NCBI GenBank assembly: GCA_903813345.2
Contig: CAIIXF020000009.1
Coordinates: 17,261,759-17,325,758, forward strand
Direction: 5' to 3'
DNA length: 64,000 nucleotides
Source of the DNA: Owenia fusiformis
Lineage: Eukaryota > Annelida > Polychaeta > Sabellida > Oweniidae
Shown here piece after piece: positions 23,610-35,082 of this stretch. The notes below the pieces were generated by a model, which was not told the DNA's origin, did not search any database, and saw only the letters and a program-made list of their open reading frames with translations. How positions within the stretch are numbered: the stretch's first letter is position 1; every line of letters starts with the position of its first letter. The position numbers and the translations under genes were made by a program.

Positions 23610-24225
23610 CTCAAAACAGGCTAGAAATAGGGGACACACTTTTTTTTTCAAAGGACACACTTTTTTTTAAAAATTGCGTCCTTGGAACTCACAAATTTTC
23701 TAACCTAATGCAAGCGCTGATGTAGGGAATGCTTAAATCTAGTAATAATGTAATTCATTGCAAGAAATGATCAAGTATAAGGCAAACTTTGAGAAACTTG
23801 TCAATCACAAAACCTGCCATTGACTTTATACATGAGAAAGTTTCCTGAAAATGACTAAGTCCTACTTTTTGTCAAATTTTATAGAGTAAACACCCAAAAT
23901 TTTAATTCCATAATATAATATAGCAACTATTACAAGTTATTTGAAAGTTCTTCTTCAACAGAGTCTCTAGTATTTACAGAAAATTTGACTTTTTGACGTC
24001 AAAATCAGTAATTTCTCGGAAACCGGGCAAACTTGGGAAATGGCGATGATAGGTCAAATAAGCATTATGGATATGCATAAAATGAATGTGGTTATGACTC
24101 AATCCGAATAGCAGCTTTAATTTGTGCGGCCAATGTTGCGGACGGACAGACCAACGGACGGACGGACAGACCAACAGACGGACGGACGCCTGGTTGATCC
24201 CATAGGCTCACTGTGTGAGCCAAAA

Positions 24226-24925
24226 ACAAAGTGAGTAACTTATAATTTTCAGTTTCTTGTAATCAACTTTACTAAACTTTCAAGTATACAAATTTTTTTT
24301 AGATAATACAGCCTCTTAATCCCCTACTCTCCTATCAAAAGCGGCTCAAAACGTTTTCTAGTTTTAAGTTTGTTTGATTACGAAGCATAATTATATCTTG
24401 GTTATTTTAACATAAAAAAACATATAATTTAGGCCTCCAGGTATACAATTACCTTAACAACAATAGGCAACTATGTAAATCAGTGGCACAAACCTCTCTA
24501 ACTTTACCCATTGTCTCCATTAAACGTTATGTATTTCATCTTAGGTAAAATGATTTCTTATGTGTATAAGCTAAAGGCTACAGTATGAGTATAACTTACC
24601 TTGTCCACCTTGTACGCCTTTCATCCAGAAATAATCCGAAAATGTGTTCAAAGTTAGACTAAATGTTGGTAAACTATTATTCCACTTGTTATAAAGAGGT
24701 AGCAGGCTGGAGCTGATGCTTTAGTTGAACAGAGATGAATGCAATTACATTGGAATATGATCCTGCTTTGGCATAACATCAGGATAACATTGGCCTTAGC
24801 AGAAATACTGGCATGCATTAGCCTTGATAAGAACATGGAAATAAAAGAAATGTTAAAATAATCCTTTGGTAACTAGACAACAGCAACACCAAAGCGTAGC
24901 AGATCCCATCGAACAGCCATGGCAA
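24226..24925. other. nothing recognised
   Basis: AT-rich sequence between repeats R1 and R2; no supported feature. Confidence 0.4.
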
Positions 24926-25980
24926 AGTATTTAGCAAATATGGCAGCCATTTTTCAAAATGGCCACCTTCTACCAAAAGTGTCATTAGACAGTGTGCCAT
25001 GCTTATAGTATTCACATACCAAATATGAACAAAATCTCTCCACTACTTTTCGAGTTATAGTAAAATTCGTTAAAATGGTGACCATTTTTCAAAATGGCCG
25101 CCTTCTACAAAAAGTGGAGTCGGGGCAATCTGCGCGAGATTCGGTTTTTACTTGGTTCGGTTTTTCATTAAAGGAAGTACTTCATTCCCATGATTAAAAG
25201 TGCTTTTCTGCCATCAGTTCGGTTTAAGTTTGTACAACATGCGTCTACAAATCCGGGGCAGGTTGATATTATGTCATTACATTTGTTTTGGGTGCATACG
25301 TTTTTGTTTTGACAATAAAGAAAAATATTCAAGCACTATATGGTGCATCATGGGTAGGGACTGCTGTGAAAATATGAACATAAGTGACATCTATCTCAAA
25401 TTAAATGTTCTTATAAGCTATTATTTACGCATGCGTCATAATAATTTGAACCAATTAAATTGCTGGATTTATTGCGCAAAGTGCGCTAAAAACCGAACCA
25501 AAAAATGGAATCTCGCGCAGATTGCCTCTAGTGAAAAAGTGCCATTAGACAGTGTGCCATGCTTATAGTATTCACATACCAAATATGAACAAAATCGCTC
25601 CACTACTTTTCGAGTTACAGCAAAAATCGTAAAATAACAAGTAAAGCTCGCCATTTTTCAAAACGGCTGCCATGTGCTTCTTTAATATCTACATTTCTAT
25701 TTAATGTCTTATATAAATTCTTTACATTTAAAACATATTGCTATTACAGTTTTACATATTGCACCTAAATTACTGTAAAATCTACACTAAAATGGCCGCC
25801 ATTTTTTAATGAGCAGAACTTCTACCCCCATCGGGTATATGTGTACAAAATATGAACAAAATCGGGCCAACGGTATTTGAGTTATTGCCCGGACAGACGT
25901 ACGTACGTACGTACGGACGGATGGACGCACGGACGGACGGAGGGGTTCCTTATATATCCCTCCGAACTTCGAACTTCGTG
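24926..25980. repeat. R2 repeat, copy 2
   Basis: It matches 1-1140 in order: ATGG..GGCCATTTTT units, ACCAAATATGAACAAAATC, the ATTGCTATTACAGTTTTACA block, ACGGTATTTGAGTTATTGCC, the GGACGGAC microsatellite (about 25890-25943) and CCTCCGAACTTCG. It lacks the piggyBac-like MITE of copy 1 and instead carries a hAT-like MITE. Confidence 0.85.
25117..25533. mobile_element. 417-bp hAT-like MITE in R2 copy 2, 8-bp TSD
   Basis: AAAAAGTG is duplicated at 25109-25116 and 25534-25541. The inverted ends share a perfect 19-bp block GGCAATCTGCGCGAGATTC, preceded by 7 less well matched terminal bases. R2 sequence is continuous across the insertion in copy 1. The 122-codon ORF crossing it runs out into R2 and is not a transposase. 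Confidence 0.9.
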
Positions 25981-26660
25981 CTTTCTTCATCAAGATCATT
26001 CCAAAGGATTCTATTCTATCAATAGTTGTTAAGAGCCGCAAATTACGATAGGAATTAATGAAAACTAGATCGTGTTTAGCAATAATTTTTCATGGTATTT
26101 AGTTGTTTTTTTTTGGGGGGGGGAAGGTGGGGGGGGGTCAGAGTCAAAACTAGATTTATTTAGTTTCCAATCTGACATTGAACTTTTGATGTCTCCCCTT
26201 ACTTGGTAACCAATTTTACAAACTTTCATTTTTTCCAAAAATTGTAGTTCATTTAATTTCAAAGTCACAGGCTGACATGGTTTTACTTTGAGTTGGAGCA
26301 CTGTAAGAGAAGAGGTCATACTGACATTTATCATATATCAATCAACTAAAATGTGAAATACATCCAGTATTTTCTTCACCTTATCTCCTTGGTGTTTTCA
26401 TGGGCCCCTTTAAATACCCTTAGTGCAAAAAGTCAACAAGGTTATCATTCAAAGTATCATATTTCTTGTTTTATCAATGTTTTCCTTTATTCTTACGTAA
26501 TGGTTACAAGGTGTAGTATGTCAGTATGTCAAGGGGAAGTACCCTTTAAAAGAACCTCACTTATTCTGCTCTTTAAACAAAACTAACTAATATTTAGTCT
26601 TAACATACAGGGTGTTTCATAATGACGATCTACCCATCCACAACCAATCCTAGATGACAG
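25981..26660. other. nothing recognised
   Basis: Contains a G-run near 26115-26139 and otherwise featureless AT-rich DNA. Confidence 0.4.
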
Positions 26661-26664
26661 GGCC

Positions 26665-26871
26665 CAGGCCCGTAGCCAGGATTTGCCAAGGGGGGGTTCA
26701 GTTTTCAAAAATTTCCAGGGGGGTTCATATTTGACGATTTTGCCCCAAATATGGCTAAAATCACTTGAGAAGTGCTCAAAATGGTGAAAAACTGCTTGAT
26801 TTTGAAAGAATTTTTGGCCAGGGGGGGGGGGTTCGGCCGAACCCTGCGAACCCCCCCTGGCTACGGGCCTG
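26665..26871. mobile_element. 207-bp MITE, CAGGCCCGTAGCCAGG ends
   Basis: The ends CAGGCCCGTAGCCAGG and CCTGGCTACGGGCCTG are a perfect 16-bp inverted pair; GGGCC flanks both sides (26660-26664, 26872-26876). It is the complete form of the fragment at 3178-3323. The 98-codon ORF through it is an artefact. Confidence 0.85.
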
Positions 26872-26876
26872 GGGCC

Positions 26877-27333
26877 CAATCATTTACTACAGATAGCTGT
26901 TAACAGGGTGCATAGAAACACATGTGTAAAGTCATTTGTAGAAGTAAGTGGGTAGTGTGGCTAGCCATAGGATATATCTACATATAATCTCTAGGCTGTC
27001 AAACATGAAACACCTTTCTACATTGATAGTAAAAAACAGAGCAGAGTGGGAAAGAAGATGAAATATCATGGCAAAGGTTAAATTGGCATAAAGATGATGC
27101 TCCAAGTTTTGTAATAAGAACAGTAATTAGTTCATGATTAAAAATCTTTGAATGTGAATATTGTAAACTTATTAAGTAGAACTTCAAGAATGTCAAAAGT
27201 TGTTCAAAATACTGCTCAATGGTTACACAATAATGCTCAAATGAATCTATGATAAAATCAGTTGCATCTAAGTGTATCAAATTGGTTGCTCAAAATCTCT
27301 CTATACCATTAGATGCTTGAAGTATGTTTGATG
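26877..27333. other. nothing recognised
   Basis: A 93-codon minus-strand ORF (26999-27280) has no recognisable motif; unsupported as a gene. Confidence 0.4.
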
Positions 27334-27622
27334 TACTGCAAAGTTGTTAAATGTCCAAAGTTGTTTTATGCCCATAGTTGTTCAGTTTACATCCACATTG
27401 TCCCTAGTTGTTCAATATATGTTTGTGGTAGATCGGTATATGCCCATAGTTGATCGGTGTATACCTACATGTATAGTTGTTCAATATATGTCCGTAGTTA
27501 AGCAGTGCATGCCCATAGTTGTTCAATATATGCCTATAGTTGACCAGTAGCCTATAGTTGACCAGTACATGCCTATAGTTGTTCAATATATGTCCGTAGT
27601 TGACCAGTATATGCCTATAGTT

Positions 27623-28092
27623 CATAGATACTAGTATTCCGTAATTCCGCGGCATGGACGGAATTTGACAAAACTTCAATTTTTTGCAGAATCCCTGATT
27701 TTCATGAAAATCCCGCGGAATTACCAGAATTTCCAGAAATTACATATTTTACGATCTCCTACCTTTGTGGGGTATTTGAAGAGTGTCTGTTTATGTCCAA
27801 CAATCAATCATTATTGAGTACAAGTACGATTTCACCGTGAAATTCAACATTCTATCACGTTTAAATTCGCTAAAGCGAGTTTGCTAATGACGCGCAGTTC
27901 TTACCTAGAAAGTAGCTGACTTCCATTTCCGTTTTCTACGTCAATTTTCATCGTTTTAAAAGATTGCAGAATTTGGACTTTTTTTGAAAATTTGTGCAGA
28001 ATTTCGATTTTCTCCTTGCAGAATTTGCTTTTTTTCTTGCAGAATTTTTTGCAGAATTTTGATTTATTTCATGCAGAAAACTAGTATCTGTG
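27623..28092. mobile_element. inverted-end element inside the minisatellite
   Basis: The left end CATAGATACTAGT and the right end CTAGTATCTGTG are inverted with one mismatch, and minisatellite lies on both sides. The block 27684-27967 recurs almost unchanged at 61683-61975 in a glucosidase intron, showing dispersal. Confidence 0.7.
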
Positions 28093-28408
28093 ATTTCTTC
28101 AATATATGTCCGTAGTTGATCAGTGCATGCCCAAAGTTGTTCAATATAAGTCCATAGTTGATAGGTGTATGCCCATAGTTGTTCAATATAAGTCAATAGT
28201 TGATCAGTCAATGCCTATAGTTGTTCAATATATGTCCGCAGTTGATCAGTATATGCCCATAGTTGTTCAGTGTATGCCCATAGTCATTCATATACATATG
28301 TCCACAGTTGATCAGTATATGCCCATAGTTGTTCAACATATGTCCATAGTATTGTTCAATATATGCCTATAGTAAGTTGATCAGTATATGCCTATAGTTA
28401 TTCAAAAA

Positions 28409-28889
28409 ACCGTATTTGCCGTAATTGGCGCCCATGTTCCTATTAGCGCCCCCCCCAGACTTTTGGAGGCCCGAGGGTGAGTCCCTGGTTGAAGAATCAA
28501 CGATCATTGTGGTCAAACGTAAGAAATCAAGTGGGCGATAATAGGGTCCCGACATGTAATTCCAAAACGAGGCTGAGAAAAAAATTCGAATTCGATTCAG
28601 CAGGTATAAGTCCGTTTTCCTACAGATTTATCGAGTAAAATACCGATGTAAGTACATATTTTATATTCCATTAGTGTAGCAAAAAAAGTGGGATAGGTAT
28701 GGACCCCACGGTCCATCCAAACGTGGCGAATTTCACGAACCAAAATTTTCTTCCAATTTTTTTCTAAACTGAAAGTGAAACTCCAGCATCTTTTCTCAGG
28801 CGGGACTCATATGGGCGCTAATAAGGACAACTTTTTGAACTGTTTTGACTTACTTTAAGTGCCCGGGCGCCTACTACGGCTAATACGGT
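28409..28889. mobile_element. 481-bp element, ACCGTATT ends, inside the minisatellite
   Basis: The left ACCGTATTTGCCGTAATTGG and the right-end complement ACCGTATTAGCCGTAGTAGG, both followed by CGCCC, form an inverted repeat of about 25 bp with three mismatches. Minisatellite units resume directly after it. No coding content. Confidence 0.75.
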
Positions 28890-28989
28890 AAGTCCATAGT
28901 TGATCAGTGTATGCCTATGGTTGTTCAATATATGTCCCTAGTTGATCAGTGTATGCCCATAGCTATTAGGTATTCAATATACTTATGTC

Positions 28990-29185
28990 CATACTGATCA
29001 GAAAAAAATTTTGGGCCCCTAAATCCAAAATTTTTAAAATGAAAAGGCCCATTTTATTGATAATAAATTTATGCCCAGAAGGCATAATTGGGTCCCTTGT
29101 AAATTTTTGGGCCCAGTCTTTTTTTCTGGGCCTACCCAAGGGGGGGGGACTCTGGCCCCCCAGATCGGCTAGTGCCAGGTATGTA
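28990..29185. mobile_element. fragment of a GGGCC-rich MITE
   Basis: It runs from TTTTGGGCCCC to GGCCCCCCAGATCGG and a CTAGTGCCAG end. The GGGCCCA words and C-run resemble the 12621 element, but only one terminal end is visible. The ORFs on both strands are not genes. Confidence 0.5.
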
Positions 29186-29345
29186 TCAATGGATGCAGAA
29201 AATAAGTGTATGGTCAAAGAGTATCAATGATTACTTGAACTGTATCTTAATCATGCCAATGGTTTCCCAAAATGTATCAATAATTGATCAATAGACTTTA
29301 TGAAATAAATGACACCATTCAGCATATAACTACATGTATATTTAG

Positions 29346-29462
29346 CAGTTATGTCCCTATCATTGAATATATGCCTGAGGTCTGTCACCAATATAGCCCG
29401 AGCTTGCGAGGGTTATATTACGACAGACCAAAGGCATATATTCAATGATACGGACATAACTG
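29346..29462. mobile_element. 117-bp near-perfect palindrome
   Basis: CAGTTATGTCC..TATCATTGAATATATGCCT is answered by its complement up to GGACATAACTG. The arms are about 42 bp, around a centre with AGCCCGAGCTTGCGAGGGTT. It would form a long hairpin. A centre with a GAGnnnGCGAG-like word also occurs in the palindrome at 53552-53735. Confidence 0.8.
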
Positions 29463-30420
29463 TTGTATTACATACTTTTATATCATGGCTAAGTTATATC
29501 AATGACGCCACATGTCTGTGTGCGAGTGAAATTAGGATGAAATGAAACATGACGTCCCGATGACGTCATAAGATTGTCATGGTAAAAGGTTTGGCGGCTA
29601 TACAGGAATATATAGCCGACCTTCAGCTCCATTGACTTCAATACAAATGCTTCGCTGGGTATGTAATACAAGCCTATATATTGTAAAAATGTGATATATA
29701 TTGATGACAGAAAAGCTGATTTCTTCAAAAAGATGGGGCAAAGGTAGGAGATGGAATCAATGGTGTAAATTACCATTACGGACCCCTATGGAATGAACAT
29801 TTAATGGTTCAGACAATAGGCAATTTTCATTTGCTCAAACATTATTGATGAACATGTTGTAATATATAAATAGACTACCTCATCAGATGGACATATGAGC
29901 CAATAAGTACATATGAGGTCTCTACTAGCTAGAGTCTGACATGATGATCTAATAACTTTTAGTGTTTCATAAAGGATTGCTCATCACTGTAAATGTTATA
30001 TTACTGTGTAAAAACTACAGCATCAAGACACCCTCCCTCACATTTAATCTTCTCCTTTTCACATCATCCTCCTAACAATTCTCTACAAAAGCAACCATAC
30101 TGACAATAATTGACCTAAATTCCACACCCAAAATGATGTTCAGATTCTGAGAAAAAGGAATGGCTTCCGGATATTTCAGAATTAAGTCATAACGTTTGAC
30201 CACCATGTTTAGATGGAAGGACACACTCATCATTTATCAAGTATCTCTAGTTGGCTTATCTTCAAATTTCTCTTCAAACTTAAAAGTGCCACTTAGAAAT
30301 GTCAAACTTTATCACTAGAGGGTCTAATCTATGATGTGTAACCATAGTTATCTCCTACTAACTCACAAAAATATTACATGACATACAATGCTTGCATTTA
30401 TAAATATATTATAGCATCCT
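29463..30420. other. nothing recognised; contains one ATGACGTCAT word
   Basis: No gene-like ORF. GATGACGTCATAAG near 29559 matches a palindromic CRE consensus, but nothing nearby gives it a role. Confidence 0.4.
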
Positions 30421-31663
30421 CAATAGAATACAATGTATGAAGTCTCACTAGAATACAATGTATGAAGTCTCATTAGAATATAATATATGAAGTCTCACTA
30501 GAATACAATGTATGAAGTCTCACTAGAATACAATGTATGAAGTCTCACTAGAATACAATGTACATGTATGAAGTCTCACTAGAATACAATGTATGAAGTC
30601 TCACTAGAATACAATGTATGAAGTCTCACTAGAATACAATGTATGAAGTCTCACTAGAATACAATGTATGAAGTCTCACTAGAATACAATGTATGAAGTC
30701 TCACTAGAATACAATGTATGAAGTCTCACTAGAATACAATGTATGAAGTCTCACTAGAATACAATGTATGAAGTCTCACTAGAATACAATGTATGAAGTC
30801 TCACTAGAATACAATGTATGAAGTCTCACTAGAATACAATGTATGAAGTCTCACTAGAATACAATGTATGAAGTCTCACTAGAATACAATGTATGAAGTC
30901 TCACTAGAATACAATGTATGAAGTCTCACTAGAATACAATGTATGAAGTCTCACTAGAATACAATGTATGAAGTCTCACTAGAATACAATGTATATGAAG
31001 TCTCACTAGAATACAATGCATGAAGTCTCACTAGAATACAATGTATATGAAGTCTCACTAGAATACAATGTATGAAGTCTCACTAGAATACAATGTATAT
31101 GAAGTCTCACTAGAATACAATGTATGAAGTCTCACTAGAATACAATGTATGAAGTCTCACTAGAATACAATGTATGAAGTCTCACTAGAATACAATGTAT
31201 GAAGTCTCACTAGAATACAATGTATGAAGTCTCACTAGAATACAATGTATATGAAGTCTCACTAGAATACAATGTATATGAAGTCTCACTAGAATACAAT
31301 GTATGAAGTCTCACTAGAATACAATGTATGAAGTCTCACTAGAATACAATGTATGAAGTCTCACTAGAATACAATGTATGAAGTCTCACTAGAATACAAT
31401 GTATGAAGTCTCACTAGAATACAATGTATGAAGTCTCACTAGAATACAATGTATGAAGTCTCACTAGAATACAATGTATGAAGTCTCACTAGAATACAAT
31501 GTATGAAGTCTCACTAGAATACAATGTATGAAGTCTCACTAGAATACAATGTATGAAGTCTCACTAGAATACAATGTATGAAGTCTCACTAGAATACAAT
31601 GTATGAAGTCTCATTAGAATACAATGTATATGAAGTCTCACTAGAATACAATGTATGAAGTCT
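30421..31663. repeat. 25-bp satellite array, about 49 copies
   Basis: The unit contains GAAGTCTCACTAGAATAC followed by AATGTAT; one period is 25 bp. Most units are identical. Variants with an extra AT (27 bp) cluster at 30990-31270 and recur near 31630; the first units (30421-30500) are the most diverged. There is no spacer diversity, so it is not a CRISPR. Confidence 0.97.
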
Positions 31664-34167
31664 TTTGGTAGCGCCATGGGCTTTCAATATCCATTGAATG
31701 CCCATGGTAGGGCAAAATATAGCCTCATCCATGAAGAAAACAAAACTCATCAAATTCCATTGTTGAAAACAATGAGAGATGAAATGAAGTAAAAACCTTT
31801 AAATGCATATGTGTATCATATTATTAGATCTTTGGGTGACCTAACATGTTTAGCAGAAATACCATTTTTGGAAAACAATAAACACAGTATAATATAATAA
31901 AATATATATAATATAATTTTATTATGTTTTACATTCTATCAAAATTGTAATTTATTTGCTCAATTATCTATTTGTCTAACCAATAAGTTTAAGTAAGATT
32001 ACTAATTTATTTTTCATGAAAAAGTTAATTCCCAAACAGCTGATCAAACCATAAAACTTAAAGAACAGAACAAAAAAGATGATTTTCCACTATATTCTCT
32101 TCATTTGGAATCACAAACTGCACTACATTTCAACTAAGATGGAGATAAAGGTTATTGTTATAATGTCTGGATGTATGATTATTTGAGAGTGTTATGAATC
32201 TGGCTTACCTCACAATGATCATTCATGTGCCAGGCTACATAAAGATGTAATCCAGCTAGACCATTTTATTACAGTGTCATGAAATAATGCAACCGATAAT
32301 CTTTGCGTCTCTGAATCGATTAAATATTCTTTGCTGACATCTTTATCTTTTGGTTTCTAAAAGGTATCTTTTTTATATCAATATCACATTTCATTTCTTC
32401 AGGCCATCTTCATCAGGTAATTCTAGTGCTCCCCAAGGATTATCTCTGGTGGAAATCCATAAAATTGCCAAAAATATTCTAAAACTGGTAAACAAGTAAA
32501 ATTGTTCTTCTAAGAATCAAAAACTGAAAAATGATAGTGTGAAGACTTCTGACAAATACCATGATTGTGATAAAGAGTCAATGGGATGAGTGCTTCTAAC
32601 CCCTTTGAATCCAACAATTCATTATTCCATAACTTATTTCATTAAACAAATGATTTACAACTTTTGGCAACTTTTGGCAACCTACTTGTATATGGAACGT
32701 GTATATCTCATTTTCTTATCATATGCTCAGTTATAAGGGATGATTATGGTTCGTTGAAATGAACAACTTTTGAGCTTGTGGATAAAATCTCAACCCTGCT
32801 GTATTGCAGTCTTACAAATGCTGATGACTGTCCACTATCTCATGACAATACTATACAAGTAGGATTATTTGGCATGAAAATCTTTCTGACAAAAAAGGTC
32901 TTTTTAATCAAATGTATGAAATTCCCAAGCTTGTTTGGCTTCATCTACACTTTAACTTTTTTGTAATTCTTTAATCTAGTGCTTTTCTGATCTAATTTCA
33001 ATATACATTTACTTATATACATTAAGTACATGTAACAAACATAAACTTAATATTTAAAGCTTTAAAACTTGAAAGCTAGATGCAAATATGGTATAACTTT
33101 GCAGTAAACTCATTGTGAAACTATTAAGTCAGAGGGTAATATAGCCAACCAATGGACATTTAGATTGAAGCAGAAAGATGGGAAGGAACTACCCTGACAT
33201 CTATAAAAAATAAAGGAAAAGTTTCCAACATGATTTAATAATTAACAATATAACAGCTGTATTTATGACGCATTTTGCAATGCAGAGTATTTCAAAGATG
33301 CAATTTGATGTTTTCGAGATGTTACTCCTCCTATCTCCTTTAGCTTTCAACACATTTCTAGACACACTAAAACAAGTGGAAACTCAAAGTGGAGCATAGG
33401 ACATGACAAATGGTAGCTGTGGGAGGGGAGTGTTCTAAGACATACAATAAGACCCATTTCTAGACAGACTGCAGTAATCATAACGTAATATCACCTTCAA
33501 TCCAAAGAATATCAAATATCCATACCTTCAATTTCATCTCTCAGAAATGATGATTTTTGCTATCTTAATTGGATACTGCCTTCTATCTTTGAATTCTTAG
33601 TTTACAGAGCAGGTCGTTACGCCTTCTTCTGCCACTTTCCTGTCTAGCAAGGCACATTTTTCAATCCACAAATAAACACCAGGTGTAACTATAAATAAAA
33701 AATACCATCAAAGTTATTATATGATACAGGAATGAAGTTGAGAGTTAAATCTGAAGGTATGTAGACTACATGTATATAAATGTAGGTTGAATATTACCCT
33801 GGATCCCATCAGCTAATCACAACATCCTCTGAGTGCATTAAATATATTTTTGATGCAGATTAGATCTTATGACCTCAAATAAAGCTTTATGGAAGTTTTG
33901 ATTAAAGGCTGACAATGCATATTTTCAGAATTTATAGCCAAATTAAAAGAATATTAAATGGATTGTCTAATACTCAAGTTTCATTTGACACCAAAAATAC
34001 CTCGAATGAGCCACATCGCAGCTTACATTTACAATTAAAAAAAATACTATCTGATCTGTCAAATTTTGCTGATAATTTTTATCATTTCCAACACCAGATG
34101 GCGATTGGGCATTTTCCAAGCAAATCCCTCCTCCATGGGTCAGCAAAATATGCCATCTATTCTTACA
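31664..34167. other. AT-rich stretch, nothing recognised
   Basis: Two overlapping ORFs of about 100-127 codons on opposite strands near 33915-34350 run into repeat R1 and show no domain. Confidence 0.5.
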
Positions 34168-35021
34168 ATGAAGGACCCACGGTCCTGTGCTCACACAGTT
34201 TGGAACCTTCAGAGGAATGTTTATTCTGACTTGAAAACAAAAATATTGATTTGGATTTGAGTCTCGAACTTTGAGAAACTTAGATAGCACAGTTGTGTGA
34301 CCTAGTTTGATGACCTTTGACCTTGAAAATTTTACTAATTCAGAGCTCAATAAGGTCTTTTGTGATTAAGCTGACCAAAATTTACATCCAAAAATCAATT
34401 TGAAAAATCAACTTTTTGACCTTTCGAAGGTCACTGAAGGTCAAATCCTAAAACTAATGTCAGATTTGAACTCCTGGCAACTTTGGTCAAATTGAAGCAA
34501 GTTGAAAAATAACTTATTTTTACTGTTTTTTTTACATCAAATATCTCAAAAACTGTAAAAATTTGATGCTGACATATATTGAGCAATATGTATAGGGAAT
34601 GCTTAAATCTAGTAATGACGTAATTCATTGCAAGAAATGATCAAGTATAAGGGAAACTTTGAGAAACTTGTCAATCACAAAACATACAATTGACTTTATA
34701 CATGAGAAAGTTTCCTGAAAATGACGAAGTCCTAGTTTTTGTCAAATTTTAGAGAGTAAACTCAAAAACTGTAAATCGAAGAGCTTTGAAATCTTTAGAG
34801 GACATAAGTTGCATATACAGCAACTACTAAAAGTTATTTGAAAGTTCTACTTCAACAAAGTGTCTAGTATTTACAGAAAATTTGACTTTTTGACGTCAAA
34901 ATCCGCAATTTCTCGGAAACCGGACGAACTTGGGAAATGTGCAGTCAATGTTGACAGACGGACCAATGGACGGACGGACCAACGGACGGACGCCTGGTCG
35001 ATCCCATAGGCTCACTGTGTG
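34168..35021. mobile_element. R1 repeat, copy 2 (uninterrupted)
   Basis: It matches 15314-15767 joined to 23720-24221, beginning near GGACCCACGGTCC and ending at the GGACGGAC run and GGCTCACTGTGTG. At 34590 it reads ATATGTATAGGGAATG across the site filled by the hAT-like element in copy 1. Confidence 0.85.
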
Positions 35022-35082
35022 GCCAATATAATATATTTTCCCTCGGGACCTGCAGCCCTCAGGCAAATATATTATATTAGCC
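35022..35082. mobile_element. 61-bp palindrome at the end of R1
   Basis: GGCCAATATAATATATTT and its complement AAATATATTATATTAGCC enclose CCCTCGGGACCTGCAGCCCTC. It lies where R1 copy 1 continues with GAGCC, so it probably inserted in or beside the R1 end. Confidence 0.6.

Larger units (their letters stand above)
15768..23719. mobile_element. hAT-like non-autonomous element carrying nested insertions
   Basis: The ends CAGGGCTTGCATTA (left) and CAGCGCTTGCATTA (right, complement) are inverted. ATGTAGG is duplicated at 15761-15767 and 23720-23726, and the R1 copy at 34590 shows the unfilled site. Subtracting the LINE and the 578-bp MITE inside, the original element was about 520 bp. The CAG start suggests hAT, but the duplication seen is 7 rather than 8 bp. 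Confidence 0.75.
15314..24221. mobile_element. R1 repeat, copy 1, split by a nested insertion
   Basis: The left part (15314-15767) and right part (23720-24221) together align with the uninterrupted copy at 34168-35021. The ends carry GCTCACACAGT and its complement as a short inverted repeat, and the right end has a GGAC-type microsatellite (24138-24186). About 8 kb of other elements lies between. No protein is encoded by R1. Confidence 0.8.
27340..28985. repeat. minisatellite of about 40 bp, interrupted by two insertions
   Basis: Units alternate CCATAGTTGTTCAATATATG with TCCGTAGTTGATCAGTATATG-like halves, at 27340-27620, 28093-28405 and 28890-28985. Two inverted-end elements split the array. 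ORFs on both strands reflect the repeat period, not proteins. Confidence 0.85.

Noticed and set aside
25200-25568. 122-codon ORF across the 417-bp MITE
   Set aside because: It crosses the MITE border into repeat R2 and has no transposase motif; a chance open frame.
27404-28372. Several repeat-peptide ORFs (HILNNYGH, MPIVVQYM types)
   Set aside because: They appear on both strands of the 40-bp minisatellite and follow its period; typical repeat artefacts.
29559-29572. Palindromic CRE-like ATGACGTCAT
   Set aside because: A single short match with no gene nearby; expected by chance at this window size is not negligible.
30421-31663. Regularly repeated 25-bp units resembling a CRISPR array
   Set aside because: Units are contiguous with no unique spacers, there are no cas genes, and the DNA is animal. 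It is a satellite.
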